A stretch of 32,742 bases of DNA from Terriglobus albidus. GTDB lineage: Bacteria > Acidobacteriota > Terriglobia > Terriglobales > Acidobacteriaceae. The position numbers and the translations under genes are program-made. How positions within the stretch are numbered: position 1 is the stretch's first letter; each line of letters starts with the position of its first letter. Below the pieces are notes generated by a model. The model saw only the letters and a list, made by a program, of their open reading frames with translations, did not search any database and had not been told where the DNA came from. Below are positions 1 through 6,907 of this stretch, piece by piece. The stretch is taken from the NCBI RefSeq assembly GCF_025685425.1, contig NZ_JAGTAS010000037.1, positions 1-32,742 on the forward strand. The letters are read 5' to 3'.

Positions 1-108
1 CTGAAGAAAAAGGCTCCGGCAGAGCTCTTCCTCCCAGAAGGCGCCTTCGACTTCGTGCAGTTCTGGCAAAATCCTGCTAAGTTCACAAACGTTGCACTTG
101 GCGCTTGA
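1..108 (+). CDS. 3' end of an unidentified protein (partial)
   Basis: The first 36 codons of frame 1 are open and end in TGA. They encode a C-terminus that begins LKKKAPAELFLPEG and ends FTNVALGA. Codon use looks like that of the neighbouring genes. The start lies outside the window. I do not recognise the family from this tail and assign no function. The CGGCTGAAGCCG-type palindromes that follow within about 25 bp support a gene end here. Confidence 0.6.
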   Translation: MKKKAPAELFLPEGAFDFVQFWQNPAKFTNVALGA

Positions 109-132
109 ATCCGCCCTGCTTCTCTACACATT

Positions 133-198
133 GCCCTCAGCGGCTGAAGCCGCGTTTTCGTTTGGTCAGCTACGGGACGGCTGAAGCCGTCCCCTTAA
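133..198. repeat. Composite REP-like palindromic repeat
   Basis: Two palindromes lie in tandem: GCGGCTGAAGCCGC and, after a spacer of about 24 bp, GGGACGGCTGAAGCCGTCCC followed by CTTAA. Read on the minus strand this has the layout TTAAGGG-ACGGCTTCAGCCGT-spacer-GCGGCTTCAGCCGC. The same layout is found at 32571-32630 in the opposite orientation. The element fills most of the gap between the partial gene and the sigma factor gene. Confidence 0.65.
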
Positions 199-233
199 CA
201 AGACATGCGCACTGCCGTGCGCAGTGGATGTAT

Positions 234-1127
234 TCACCCGCCAAGACCCTCCAGCATTCCGATCTCAAGCTGTTGCAGTCGTTCTGGATCCGCGATTACA
301 TCGAGCTGCGTGATGCGGCTGTCTGTAAAGGTGAATCGCAGTACCCGGAACAGACGACCTCGCGGCGCCAGAAGAATGCCAACTGCTCCGTCCACCAGGG
401 CGGGCTGTAAGAAACGCAGATGACGCGCGAAGGCGACGGCGTTCCTGGCCCAGTTGCGTGCTCCATGGATCTCGACCGGAACTCCGGTGGCTGCTGCACT
501 CTTGTCAATGTGAACGACCAGACCGGGATCGAGCACCTGCACCAGGGCTTCGATATCGCCGGCGCGTAACGCAGTGAGGAAGCTGTTTACTACCTCCTGC
601 TGTTGTGCAAAATCGATACCCGCATCAGGGCTTACGCCGCGTACCTGACGGCGGGCACGGCTCGCGAGCTGGCGTGTCGCTGTGGAGGTGCGGCCCAGAA
701 TCGGAGCGATCTCATCGAACGGCAGATCCATCAGGTCGTGCAGCACAAAGGCAAAGCGCTCTGCCGGGGTAAGGCGGTTCAACAACACCATCAAGGCGAT
801 GCCGACGGACTCTGCCAGAATTGCTTCCTGCTCCGGGTCAATGCTCGCCTCGTCTTTTGCCCGGATCTCGATAGGGTTTTCATCGATCGAATCTTCGCGG
901 CGTGAGCTGCGGGAGCGCAGCATATCCAGGCACACACGCGAGACAACTGTGGTGAGCCAGCCGCCAAGATTATCGATGCTGTTGGCATCGGAGCGGTTAA
1001 GCCGCATCCACGTCTCCTGAACGGCATCTTCGGCTTCGCTCAATGAGCCTAGCATCCGGTAGGCGATGCCACGCAGATGTCCACGGTTCTGCTCGAACTG
1101 TTTTGTCAGCCAATCTTTTTCCGTCAC
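234..1127 (-). CDS. ECF41/SigJ-type RNA polymerase sigma factor with C-terminal SnoaL-like domain
   Basis: An extracytoplasmic-function sigma factor of 297 residues. Region 2 is near residues 10-75 (HLRGIAYRMLGSLSEAEDAV, WLTTVVSRVCLDMLRSR). Region 4 is near 115-165 (LTPAERFAFVLHDLMDLPFDEIA, then TSTATRQLASRARRQV). A SnoaL-like fold covers about 175-290. This fused layout defines the ECF41 group, where the extension replaces an anti-sigma factor. The DPERL motif near the C-terminus matches the family's NPDKL-like motif. The usual DGGGK linker motif is not obvious; DKSAAATG lies in its place. I chose GTG at 1127 because the protein then starts MTEKDWL like its relatives. GTG at 1136 is also possible but sits only 3 nt after GGAGG. 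Longer open frames upstream are antisense to the next gene. It is divergent from the carboxymuconolactone decarboxylase gene, its usual partner. Confidence 0.9.
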   Translation of the reverse strand: MTEKDWLTKQFEQNRGHLRGIAYRMLGSLSEAEDAVQETWMRLNRSDANSIDNLGGWLTTVVSRVCLDMLRSRSSRREDSIDENPIEIRAKDEASIDPEQEAILAESVGIALMVLLNRLTPAERFAFVLHDLMDLPFDEIAPILGRTSTATRQLASRARRQVRGVSPDAGIDFAQQQEVVNSFLTALRAGDIEALVQVLDPGLVVHIDKSAAATGVPVEIHGARNWARNAVAFARHLRFLQPALVDGAVGILLAPRGRLFRVLRFTFTDSRITQLDVIADPERLQQLEIGMLEGLGG

Positions 1128-1130
1128 CGC

Positions 1131-1159
1131 TGTCACATCCCTCCCGCAGGTTCCGTCAT
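1131..1159 (+). promoter_or_regulatory. Predicted ECF41/SigJ promoter for the carboxymuconolactone decarboxylase gene
   Basis: TGTCACA (1131-1137), exactly 16 bp, then CGTCAT (1154-1159). From memory, ECF41 and M. tuberculosis SigJ promoters have the form TGTCACA-N16-CGTC. The predicted start near 1166 leaves a leader of about 85 nt before the ATG at 1251. The -35 element overlaps the alternative GTG start of the sigma gene, and its Shine-Dalgarno lies in the spacer. Confidence 0.7.
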
Positions 1160-1163
1160 GGTT

Positions 1164-1192
1164 GTGACGAGCGAAACCCGGGCGATGTGACA
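1164..1192 (-). promoter_or_regulatory. Predicted autoregulatory ECF41/SigJ promoter for the sigma factor gene
   Basis: On the minus strand TGTCACA (1192-1186) is followed by exactly 16 bp and CGTCAC (1169-1164), a second match to TGTCACA-N16-CGTC. The predicted start near 1157 gives a leader of 20-30 nt that contains GGGAGGG, the sigma gene's Shine-Dalgarno. The two mirrored promoters are separated by 4 bp, so the sigma factor probably drives both its own gene and its neighbour. Confidence 0.7.
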
Positions 1193-1250
1193 AGGGTACT
1201 CGTCGTGCAACACACCCGCAGACCGCGGGAGAGGAAAAGGAGAAAACACG

Positions 1251-1757
1251 ATGCAGGCAAGGATGAAGAATCCGGCGATGGTTGTTCCCGAAGCCATGCA
1301 GGCGCTGATGGCGCTTAGCGCAGCTACGAAGAATGGAGCGGTCCCGGAGAAGACACTGGGTCTGATGCATCTGCGCGCCAGCCAGATTAACGGCTGCGGC
1401 GTCTGTCTTGATATGCATGCCCGCATAGCCAGGCACGAGGGCGAGACCGATGAGCGTATGTTCGCAGTGGCAGCGTGGAGAGAGGCTCCGTACTTCACGG
1501 ATGCAGAGCGCGCAGCGCTGGCGCTGACAGAAGCAGCCACTCGTTTGAGCGACCGCTCTGATCCGGTTCCGGACGCCGTATGGAACGAGGCAGCGAAACA
1601 CTACGATGAAAAGGCGCTAGCGGTTCTGGTTCTCCAGATCGCTTTGATCAATGTGTGGAACCGTCTGAACGTCACCACCAGACAGATTGCCGGCGAGTGG
1701 ATGAAGTCGGAAGAGGCAAAGAAGTGGGCGCCGGAAGTGGTTCAGAAGGCCTCGTAA
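1251..1757 (+). CDS. Carboxymuconolactone decarboxylase family protein (AhpD-like)
   Basis: A 168-residue all-helical protein of the CMD/AhpD family. The redox motif GCGVCLDMH (Cys49, Cys52, His56) is typical of AhpD-like alkylhydroperoxidase members, which use the CxxC pair to reduce peroxides. The helical segment LNVTTRQIAGEW near the end is also typical. The ATG at 1251 follows AAGGAG at good spacing. The gene is divergent from the ECF41 sigma gene and carries a matching promoter, so it is the expected target of that sigma factor. ECF41 genes usually sit beside a carboxymuconolactone decarboxylase, oxidoreductase or epimerase. The true substrate is unknown. A peroxidase or thiol-redox role is inferred from the CxxC motif. 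Confidence 0.88.
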   Translation: MQARMKNPAMVVPEAMQALMALSAATKNGAVPEKTLGLMHLRASQINGCGVCLDMHARIARHEGETDERMFAVAAWREAPYFTDAERAALALTEAATRLSDRSDPVPDAVWNEAAKHYDEKALAVLVLQIALINVWNRLNVTTRQIAGEWMKSEEAKKWAPEVVQKAS

Positions 1758-1765
1758 ATCAAAAG

Positions 1766-1794
1766 ATCCAGCCACCGGAACCAGGTGGCTGGAT
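1766..1794. terminator. Bidirectional intrinsic terminator between convergent genes
   Basis: ATCCAGCCACC (1766-1776), a 7-nt loop and GGTGGCTGGAT (1784-1794) form a perfect 11-bp stem. T-rich tracts follow on both strands: GCTTATTCTTT on plus and CTTTTGATTT on minus. It sits between the convergent CMD-family and pnkp stop codons. Confidence 0.8.
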
Positions 1795-1803
1795 GCTTAT
1801 TCT

Positions 1804-4359
1804 TTACAGGCGGGGATCGATTGGTTCACTCTCCAGCGCCAGGACACCGAAGACGCATTCGTGTGTCCGGCGAAGCGGTTCATATCGGATGAAACGTTCC
1901 AAAGCTTCAACGCCTAGGGCAAATTCGCGGCTGGCCAGGGAGCGTTTTGCACCGACTGCCCTTGAACGCAAGCGCTCAAGATTGTCAGGCAGTAGATACT
2001 CAGGCCCATAAATAATGCGCAGGTACTCCGGGCCGCGGCATTTGATGGCGGGCTGTACCGTTCCACGCCGACCCTTGCTGATAAAGTCCAGCGGTTTGAC
2101 GACCATACCTTCGCGGCCGGTGTTTGTGAGATCCGTCCACCAGGCGATGGCAGCATCGCAGCTTGTGCTGTCATTCAGGTCTACAACCTGAAACGGTGTA
2201 GCGACCAACAGATGGTTATCGGCTTCGCAAAGCCTGGCGATCAGCTCCATATGCCAGGTATGCCGCTTATTGGTGTGCACATTGCCTTCGCTGGCAAGTA
2301 TGTGGAACGGAGCCAAACGATAGTCGTCCAGAGATGTAGCAGGCCAACAGTATTGCCGGTACTCCCGGACATATTGCTGCAAGGCATTGAGACGTTGAGT
2401 GGTACGTGTTGCCAGCTCTTCAATCTCAGGCAATCGCGCCTGTGTCTGGGCAAGAACGTGCTGTTCCGCGGTCAGTGTACGGATGCCGGCGTTGCCGACT
2501 GGAGCATACTGCTGACGAAGGAGCTCCTGCGCTTTGGCCGACCATGGCATCAGTTCGCAATCGAGACAGATCCAGTCAGTACCAAGCTCTGTCCACAGAC
2601 CTGCTTTTTCCGCCGCGTCGCGCAGCCGGGTTAGAAACGCAGTTTCCAGCGCAGTATCGCTGAAGAAACGGCGTCCGGTACGTGTATAGATCATTCCGAG
2701 TGCCGGTGTGGTTACCCCAAAGCGGCGTTGTGCGGCTTCCTCTTCGCGGCAAAGGATAACAACGGCGCGAGAGCCCATGTGCTTCTGCTCGCAGACAATA
2801 GCCGGAATACCTTCGTTGCGGTAGTAGGCGAAGGCTTCCTGCGGATGCTCCAGAAGAGTCGCGTGCTGACTCGTCTCTGACGGAGACATAGTCGGGGGAA
2901 GATAGATGAGCCATTTGGGATCGACGGCAAAACGGCTGATGACTTCTAACGCCGCGATAGCATTCTCCTCGCGGATGGTGATGCGAGGGACAAGCCGAGT
3001 GTCTATCAGGCGCTTACCGATAACATCTTCGAGATCGAGTGTGTCATCGAGAGCCTGTTGCATGGTCCGTGCAGATTTCTGATCGCCTGCGAGGAATGGC
3101 CGCCTTGGCTCCGCGTAGATTGCACGGGCGTGAACTGAAACGATCTCTCGTTCTGGATAGCGCAGCGCAGAAAGGCTGCCGCCGAAGACGCAACCGGTGT
3201 CAATGTTTGCCGTGTTGTTTAGCCACAGCGGCTCCGGTACAGGAGTATGCCCGTAGACCACCAGTGCTTTGCCGCGATACTCTGCCGCCCAGTTATGACG
3301 CACGGGCAGGCCGAATTCGTCGGTCTCCCCGGTCGTCTCACCATAAAGGGCAAACTCGCGGACGGTGCCGGAGCCCCGCCCCTGCATCGATTCCTTCAAG
3401 CCTGCGTGAGCGACGACCAGATTGCCGTCGTCGAAGACATAGTGGCTGACAAGCCCATCGAGGAAGTCAGCCATTTGCCGGCGGAACTCCGGGGTCTCTT
3501 TTCCTAGCTGCTCCAGCGATGTGTCGAGTCCATGCGTGATTTGTACATTGCGTCCGCGTAACGCCTTGACCAGCTTGATATCGTGGTTCCCGGGAACACA
3601 GATGGCCTGTCCTGCCTGGACCATGCCATGGACCAGGCGCAGGACCTGTGGAGTGCCGGGGCCACGATCGACGAGGTCTCCGACAAAAATAAGTTTTCGG
3701 CCATACGCTGGTTTTACGACGTACGACTCCCCCTCTGCGCAAACGGAGTAGCCGAGTTGCTGCAGCAGCTCCAACAGCTCGTCGATGCAGCCGTGAACAT
3801 CACCCACGATGTCAAACGGACCGTGATCTGTCTTCCTGTTATTCCAGAGCGGTTGCCGTTCGATACTGGCTGCATCGACCTCTTCCGGAGAAGAGAGCTT
3901 GAAGACGTAGCGGACTCCTTCACGCTCCAACCCTCGAAGGCTACGGCGAAGTTGCTGGCATTGGTTCCTGACGACATGCGGGCCAAATTGGCGATCAGGA
4001 CGCAACGCGTTGCGCTCCTGGCAGAGCTTCTCCGGGAGGTCGAAGACGATTGCAACCGTCATGACGTGGTATTCGCGGGCAAGCTCGATCAGCGACCTGC
4101 GCGATTCCGGCTGAACATTGGTGGCGTCAATCACAGTCAGCTTGCCGCGCGCGAGACGTTTCCGAACAATGGTGCGAAGAATATCAAAGGCGTCCGCAGT
4201 CGATGCCTGATCGTTCTCGTCGCCGGAGACAAGTCCCCGACAGAAATCGGACGAGACGACCTCCGTCGGCAAGAAATGCTTCCGCCCGAAGGACGACTTC
4301 CCTGAGCCTGACGGACCGACGAGAAGGACAAGGGAGAGTTCGGGAAATGCGAGTTTCAT
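1804..4359 (-). CDS. pnkp: Polynucleotide kinase-phosphatase-ligase of the bacterial RNA repair system
   Basis: An 851-residue three-domain RNA end-healing and sealing enzyme. The N-terminal 5'-kinase (about 1-165) has the P-loop GPSGSGKSS with Lys21/Ser22, then Asp38. The calcineurin-like 2',3'-phosphatase (about 180-425) shows GDVHG (Asp187, His189), GDLVDRG (228-232), GNHD (257-260), VVAHAG (His318) and GHTP (His371). The C-terminal adenylyltransferase/ligase (about 470-851) has the nucleophile motif EQKHMGSR with Lys526, EGMVVK near 750 and KCRGPEYLRIIYG near 773. All known catalytic motifs seem intact, and the length fits the family. The ATG overlaps the hen1 stop by 4 nt, so the two are translationally coupled. 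In the studied systems, Pnkp heals and seals RNAs cut by ribotoxins, and Hen1 both activates its ligase and methylates the repaired end. Confidence 0.96.
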   Translation of the reverse strand: MKLAFPELSLVLLVGPSGSGKSSFGRKHFLPTEVVSSDFCRGLVSGDENDQASTADAFDILRTIVRKRLARGKLTVIDATNVQPESRRSLIELAREYHVMTVAIVFDLPEKLCQERNALRPDRQFGPHVVRNQCQQLRRSLRGLEREGVRYVFKLSSPEEVDAASIERQPLWNNRKTDHGPFDIVGDVHGCIDELLELLQQLGYSVCAEGESYVVKPAYGRKLIFVGDLVDRGPGTPQVLRLVHGMVQAGQAICVPGNHDIKLVKALRGRNVQITHGLDTSLEQLGKETPEFRRQMADFLDGLVSHYVFDDGNLVVAHAGLKESMQGRGSGTVREFALYGETTGETDEFGLPVRHNWAAEYRGKALVVYGHTPVPEPLWLNNTANIDTGCVFGGSLSALRYPEREIVSVHARAIYAEPRRPFLAGDQKSARTMQQALDDTLDLEDVIGKRLIDTRLVPRITIREENAIAALEVISRFAVDPKWLIYLPPTMSPSETSQHATLLEHPQEAFAYYRNEGIPAIVCEQKHMGSRAVVILCREEEAAQRRFGVTTPALGMIYTRTGRRFFSDTALETAFLTRLRDAAEKAGLWTELGTDWICLDCELMPWSAKAQELLRQQYAPVGNAGIRTLTAEQHVLAQTQARLPEIEELATRTTQRLNALQQYVREYRQYCWPATSLDDYRLAPFHILASEGNVHTNKRHTWHMELIARLCEADNHLLVATPFQVVDLNDSTSCDAAIAWWTDLTNTGREGMVVKPLDFISKGRRGTVQPAIKCRGPEYLRIIYGPEYLLPDNLERLRSRAVGAKRSLASREFALGVEALERFIRYEPLRRTHECVFGVLALESEPIDPRL

Positions 4360-5771
4360 GCCGCACCTCCCACGCGCGAGAAGATTCCCATCTGTGTTGG
4401 TGCACCGAGCATCTGGTCCTGTGGACCTACGGCTTGAAAGCGAACTTCATAGCCATATTGGTCAGCGATGCTTTTTGCCCAGGTCTCGAACTCCGCCCGG
4501 CTCCATTCGAAACGATGGTCGCGATGACGAAACTGTCCAGTGGGCAGCGTCTCAAAGACGGAGTTATATTCCACATTCGGTGTGGTGAGCACCACGTGCA
4601 TGGGACGTGCAAATGCGAAGAGAACACGCTCGAAGGCTTCCAGACGCGGAGCATCGAGATGCTCGATCACCTCAACGACCGTGGCGGCATCGAATCCGGA
4701 GAGCCGTTGATCGCGATACATCAACGAACCCTGCACGAGCTGGATGCGGTCCTTCTGCCGTTCCGGAAGGCGATCCAGATGAAGCCGTTCTTTGGCGACT
4801 TCGAGCGATTTCCACGAGACGTCCATACCGAGCGTGAACTCGAATTGCGGATCTGCCAGAAGGTAACGAAGCAGCTTGCCTTCACCGCATCCAAGGTCGA
4901 TGATCCGCCTTGCACCGAGGCCTCGAAGCACCGACAATACTGTACCCATGCGCTGTTCGTGCAGGCCGAGAGAACGCTCGACCTGCTGCTCTTCTTGGTT
5001 CCGTGTCTCTTCCTGATTTTCCTCTATTTCTGGAGTCTCTTCGGCGAGGCGATCGAGAGCCTCGCGCGTCAGACTGCGCTGGCGCTTGAGATAGCGGGAG
5101 ACGATCAGATCCTTTTCCGGATGCATGGCAAGCCACCCCTCGCCACGTTTCAGCAACTTTTCGACCTCGTCATCGCTGACCCAGTAATGTTTCTCGTTAT
5201 CCAGAACTGGAATCAGCACATAGAGGTGGGTCAACAGATCCCGCAACCGTGTCGTGGCAGCGATCTCGACAGAGGCATACCGCGACTCTCCCCAATCTGG
5301 AAAGGTTTCGTCCAGCAGGCCGCTTTCCGTCGAGATGCGATATCCGAGCGGCTCGAAGAGGCGTCGTACCAGCTCTGATCCCGAACCTGCAGCTATGGCC
5401 GGCAGTTTTGCGTTCAGGGGAAGAGATATGTCGACGAGTTCCTGACGCTCTTTGCTCCGGCCACTGAGGGCCGTCGCAAAAAGCCTGCCCAGCGCAACAC
5501 TCATAAACGAGTTGGCCGCATATGGCCGGTCGTTCACGTATTGCTGCAGTTGTCTGCCGTCTCCTGCAGGACCACGGCGTCCACGCACGAGTGCGATGGG
5601 ATCGACCTCCAGCAAAACCGCCACAGTGCAGCGATCGACGTTCGCTTCGGGATAGAACACATGCGCCTTCCCGAACGAGAGTTCTTCGGTCTGAAGGCGG
5701 GCTGGATTCTTATGTAGGAGATACCCGAGATCCGTCGCAGGAACATGGGCGGTAGAGATGGTTAGCAGCAT
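4356..5771 (-). CDS. hen1: 3'-terminal RNA ribose 2'-O-methyltransferase Hen1
   Basis: A 471-residue protein with the standard bacterial Hen1 layout. The N-terminal half (about 1-240), with YVNDRPYAANSFMSVALG near 78, is the part known to activate the Pnkp ligase. A charged Glu/Gln-rich linker covers about 245-265. The C-terminal SAM-dependent methyltransferase has motif I IIDLGCGEGKLL (290-301). Its metal-binding set is EVIEH (Glu367, Glu370, His371) with histidines in FRHRDHRFEW (416, 419). Methylation of the 2'-OH at the junction protects the repaired RNA from a second cut. It is the first gene of a two-gene operon and overlaps pnkp by ATGA. No good Shine-Dalgarno precedes the ATG. The 84-bp gap to the divergent membrane-protein gene holds at least that gene's promoter. 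Confidence 0.95.
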   Translation of the reverse strand: MLLTISTAHVPATDLGYLLHKNPARLQTEELSFGKAHVFYPEANVDRCTVAVLLEVDPIALVRGRRGPAGDGRQLQQYVNDRPYAANSFMSVALGRLFATALSGRSKERQELVDISLPLNAKLPAIAAGSGSELVRRLFEPLGYRISTESGLLDETFPDWGESRYASVEIAATTRLRDLLTHLYVLIPVLDNEKHYWVSDDEVEKLLKRGEGWLAMHPEKDLIVSRYLKRQRSLTREALDRLAEETPEIEENQEETRNQEEQQVERSLGLHEQRMGTVLSVLRGLGARRIIDLGCGEGKLLRYLLADPQFEFTLGMDVSWKSLEVAKERLHLDRLPERQKDRIQLVQGSLMYRDQRLSGFDAATVVEVIEHLDAPRLEAFERVLFAFARPMHVVLTTPNVEYNSVFETLPTGQFRHRDHRFEWSRAEFETWAKSIADQYGYEVRFQAVGPQDQMLGAPTQMGIFSRVGGAA

Positions 5772-5808
5772 GGAGGTTTTAGTCTACGTGACTGCCTCAT
5801 TTTGCGTG

Positions 5809-5837
5809 TTGACAGACCCGCGAAAGAGGATTACTTT
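5809..5837 (+). promoter_or_regulatory. Predicted sigma-70-type promoter of the membrane protein-regulator unit
   Basis: TTGACA (5809-5814), a 17-bp spacer and TACTTT (5832-5837). The predicted start is only about 12 nt before the ATG at 5856, so the mRNA would be nearly leaderless. The -10 box lies inside the palindromic operator at 5833-5849, which is the layout expected for repression. Confidence 0.55.
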
Positions 5838-5849
5838 GCAATGTAAAGT
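5833..5849. promoter_or_regulatory. Palindromic operator, copy 1
   Basis: ACTTTGCAATGTAAAGT has inverted arms ACTTT/AAAGT around a 7-bp centre. It differs at one of 17 positions from copy 2 at 6859-6875. It overlaps the predicted -10 box and start site, and is the likely binding site of the winged-helix regulator encoded at 6460-6843. Confidence 0.65.
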
Positions 5850-5855
5850 GAAGCG

Positions 5856-6470
5856 ATGAGCGACCTGCACAAAGCGCTTGGTGACATCAGCAGTATTCGT
5901 AAGCAACTGGCGAATACCACGGAGTTTCGTGGATATGGGGCGGCGACGCTGGCTGCTACCGGAGGCTTCGCTGGCCTTGCTGCGATTGCACAGGCGTACT
6001 GGGTGCCGGATCCGGTGCATCATCTGGCGGCGTATCTGGCGGTATGGGTCGCGACCGCAATTGTTTGTGCGGCGCTCACGGGAGTCCAGATGTATACCCG
6101 CACACGCCGTATGCACTCGGGCCTGTCGGATGAGATGCTTCGCATGGCGGTGGTGCAATTCCTGCCTTCGGCAGGTGCTGGTCTGTTGCTGACCGCTGTG
6201 CTGATGTCCTTTGCGCCTACGGTGACGTGGATGCTTCCCGGGCTGTGGCAAGTGATCTTCAGCATCGGCATCTTTTCTTCCTGCCGGTTTTTGCCGCGAG
6301 CTATGAGCGCAGCGGGCGCATGGTATCTTGCGACCGGACTTGGTTGTCTCTCGCTGGCGGGGAACCGCGCGCTTTCGCCATGGACGATGGGTGTTGCCTA
6401 TGGCGTCGGCCAGCTTCTGGTCGCCGGTGTTCTGTATGTGAACGCGGAAGGAGAGGGCGATGAAGTCTAA
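5856..6470 (+). CDS. Small multi-pass membrane protein upstream of winged-helix regulator
   Basis: A 204-residue protein of unknown function. After a short polar N-terminus (MSDLHKALGDISSIRKQL) there are about five or six hydrophobic segments, including AATLAATGGFAGLAAIAQA, LAAYLAVWVATAIVCAAL, AGLLLTAVLMSF and a final segment near GVAYGVGQLLVAGVLYV. The tail is acidic (EGEGDEV). Its 3' end overlaps the regulator gene by 11 nt, so the two are coupled. Such membrane proteins often accompany small winged-helix regulators and may act as sensor or modulator, but nothing in the sequence proves this. A predicted promoter and an operator lie directly upstream. Confidence 0.82.
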   Translation: MSDLHKALGDISSIRKQLANTTEFRGYGAATLAATGGFAGLAAIAQAYWVPDPVHHLAAYLAVWVATAIVCAALTGVQMYTRTRRMHSGLSDEMLRMAVVQFLPSAGAGLLLTAVLMSFAPTVTWMLPGLWQVIFSIGIFSSCRFLPRAMSAAGAWYLATGLGCLSLAGNRALSPWTMGVAYGVGQLLVAGVLYVNAEGEGDEV

Positions 6471-6843
6471 GTCTGTCTACGACGGTGGCCGTTTTGCCTA
6501 CGAGGGGCTCGACCGTGTGATTCATGAGCGGGCGCGTCTCAGCATCCTTACGTCGCTGGTAACAAATCCCAAAGGGCTGACCTTCAACGATCTCAAGCAG
6601 ATGTGCTCTCTGACAGACGGCAATCTGAGCCGGCACCTGAGCGTGCTGGAGAAGGAGAAGATGGTCGAGATCCTGAAAGGACACGATCAGAACCGCCCGC
6701 TTACCGTATGTCGCATGACCTCATCGGGGCGAAAGCGGTATCTCGAATATCTCACCACACTGGAGCAGGTGATTCGCGATGCTGCCGAAGATACGAAGCC
6801 CGTGGGAGCACAGGTGCGTGGCCTGACACCGTCACAAGCCTAA
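6460..6843 (+). CDS. Winged helix-turn-helix transcriptional regulator (MarR/ArsR-like)
   Basis: A 127-residue protein made almost entirely of a winged-helix DNA-binding domain of the PF13601 type. The segment from DRVIHERARLSILTSLV through LTFNDLKQMCSLTDGNLSRH to SVLEKEKMVEI gives the helix-turn-helix. RPLTVCRMTSSGRKRYLEYL forms the wing and last helix. GGAGAGG precedes the ATG, which lies inside the end of the membrane-protein gene. Two near-identical palindromes, one before this unit and one before creD, are its likely operators, giving autoregulation and control of creD. The ligand or signal is not apparent. Confidence 0.88.
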   Translation: MKSKSVYDGGRFAYEGLDRVIHERARLSILTSLVTNPKGLTFNDLKQMCSLTDGNLSRHLSVLEKEKMVEILKGHDQNRPLTVCRMTSSGRKRYLEYLTTLEQVIRDAAEDTKPVGAQVRGLTPSQA

Positions 6844-6858
6844 AAAATTTGTTCATTA

Positions 6859-6875
6859 ACTTTGCAATATAAAGT
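6859..6875. promoter_or_regulatory. Palindromic operator, copy 2
   Basis: ACTTTGCAATATAAAGT matches copy 1 at 16 of 17 positions. It lies in the 64-bp gap between the regulator gene and creD and contains TATAAA, which could be a -10 box. No convincing -35 box is seen at the right distance. Confidence 0.6.
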
Positions 6876-6907
6876 TCTTTGCAGTGGAGAGAAAAGGAGA
6901 GAAATCG

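Noticed and set aside
1128-1601. Long upstream extension of the sigma factor frame on the minus strand
   Set aside because: It is antisense to the CMD-family gene and its promoters. Relatives start at MTEKDWL-like sequence, and a ribosome binding site lies just before that point.
3583-5378. Plus-strand open frames of 240 and 391 residues antisense to pnkp and hen1
   Set aside because: They are mirror frames of two strongly conserved genes in GC-rich DNA, with no recognisable motifs or ribosome binding sites.
6845-6873. Sigma-70 promoter for creD using TATAAA in operator copy 2
   Set aside because: The only TTG-type -35 candidate gives a 13-bp spacer, so no promoter call was made.
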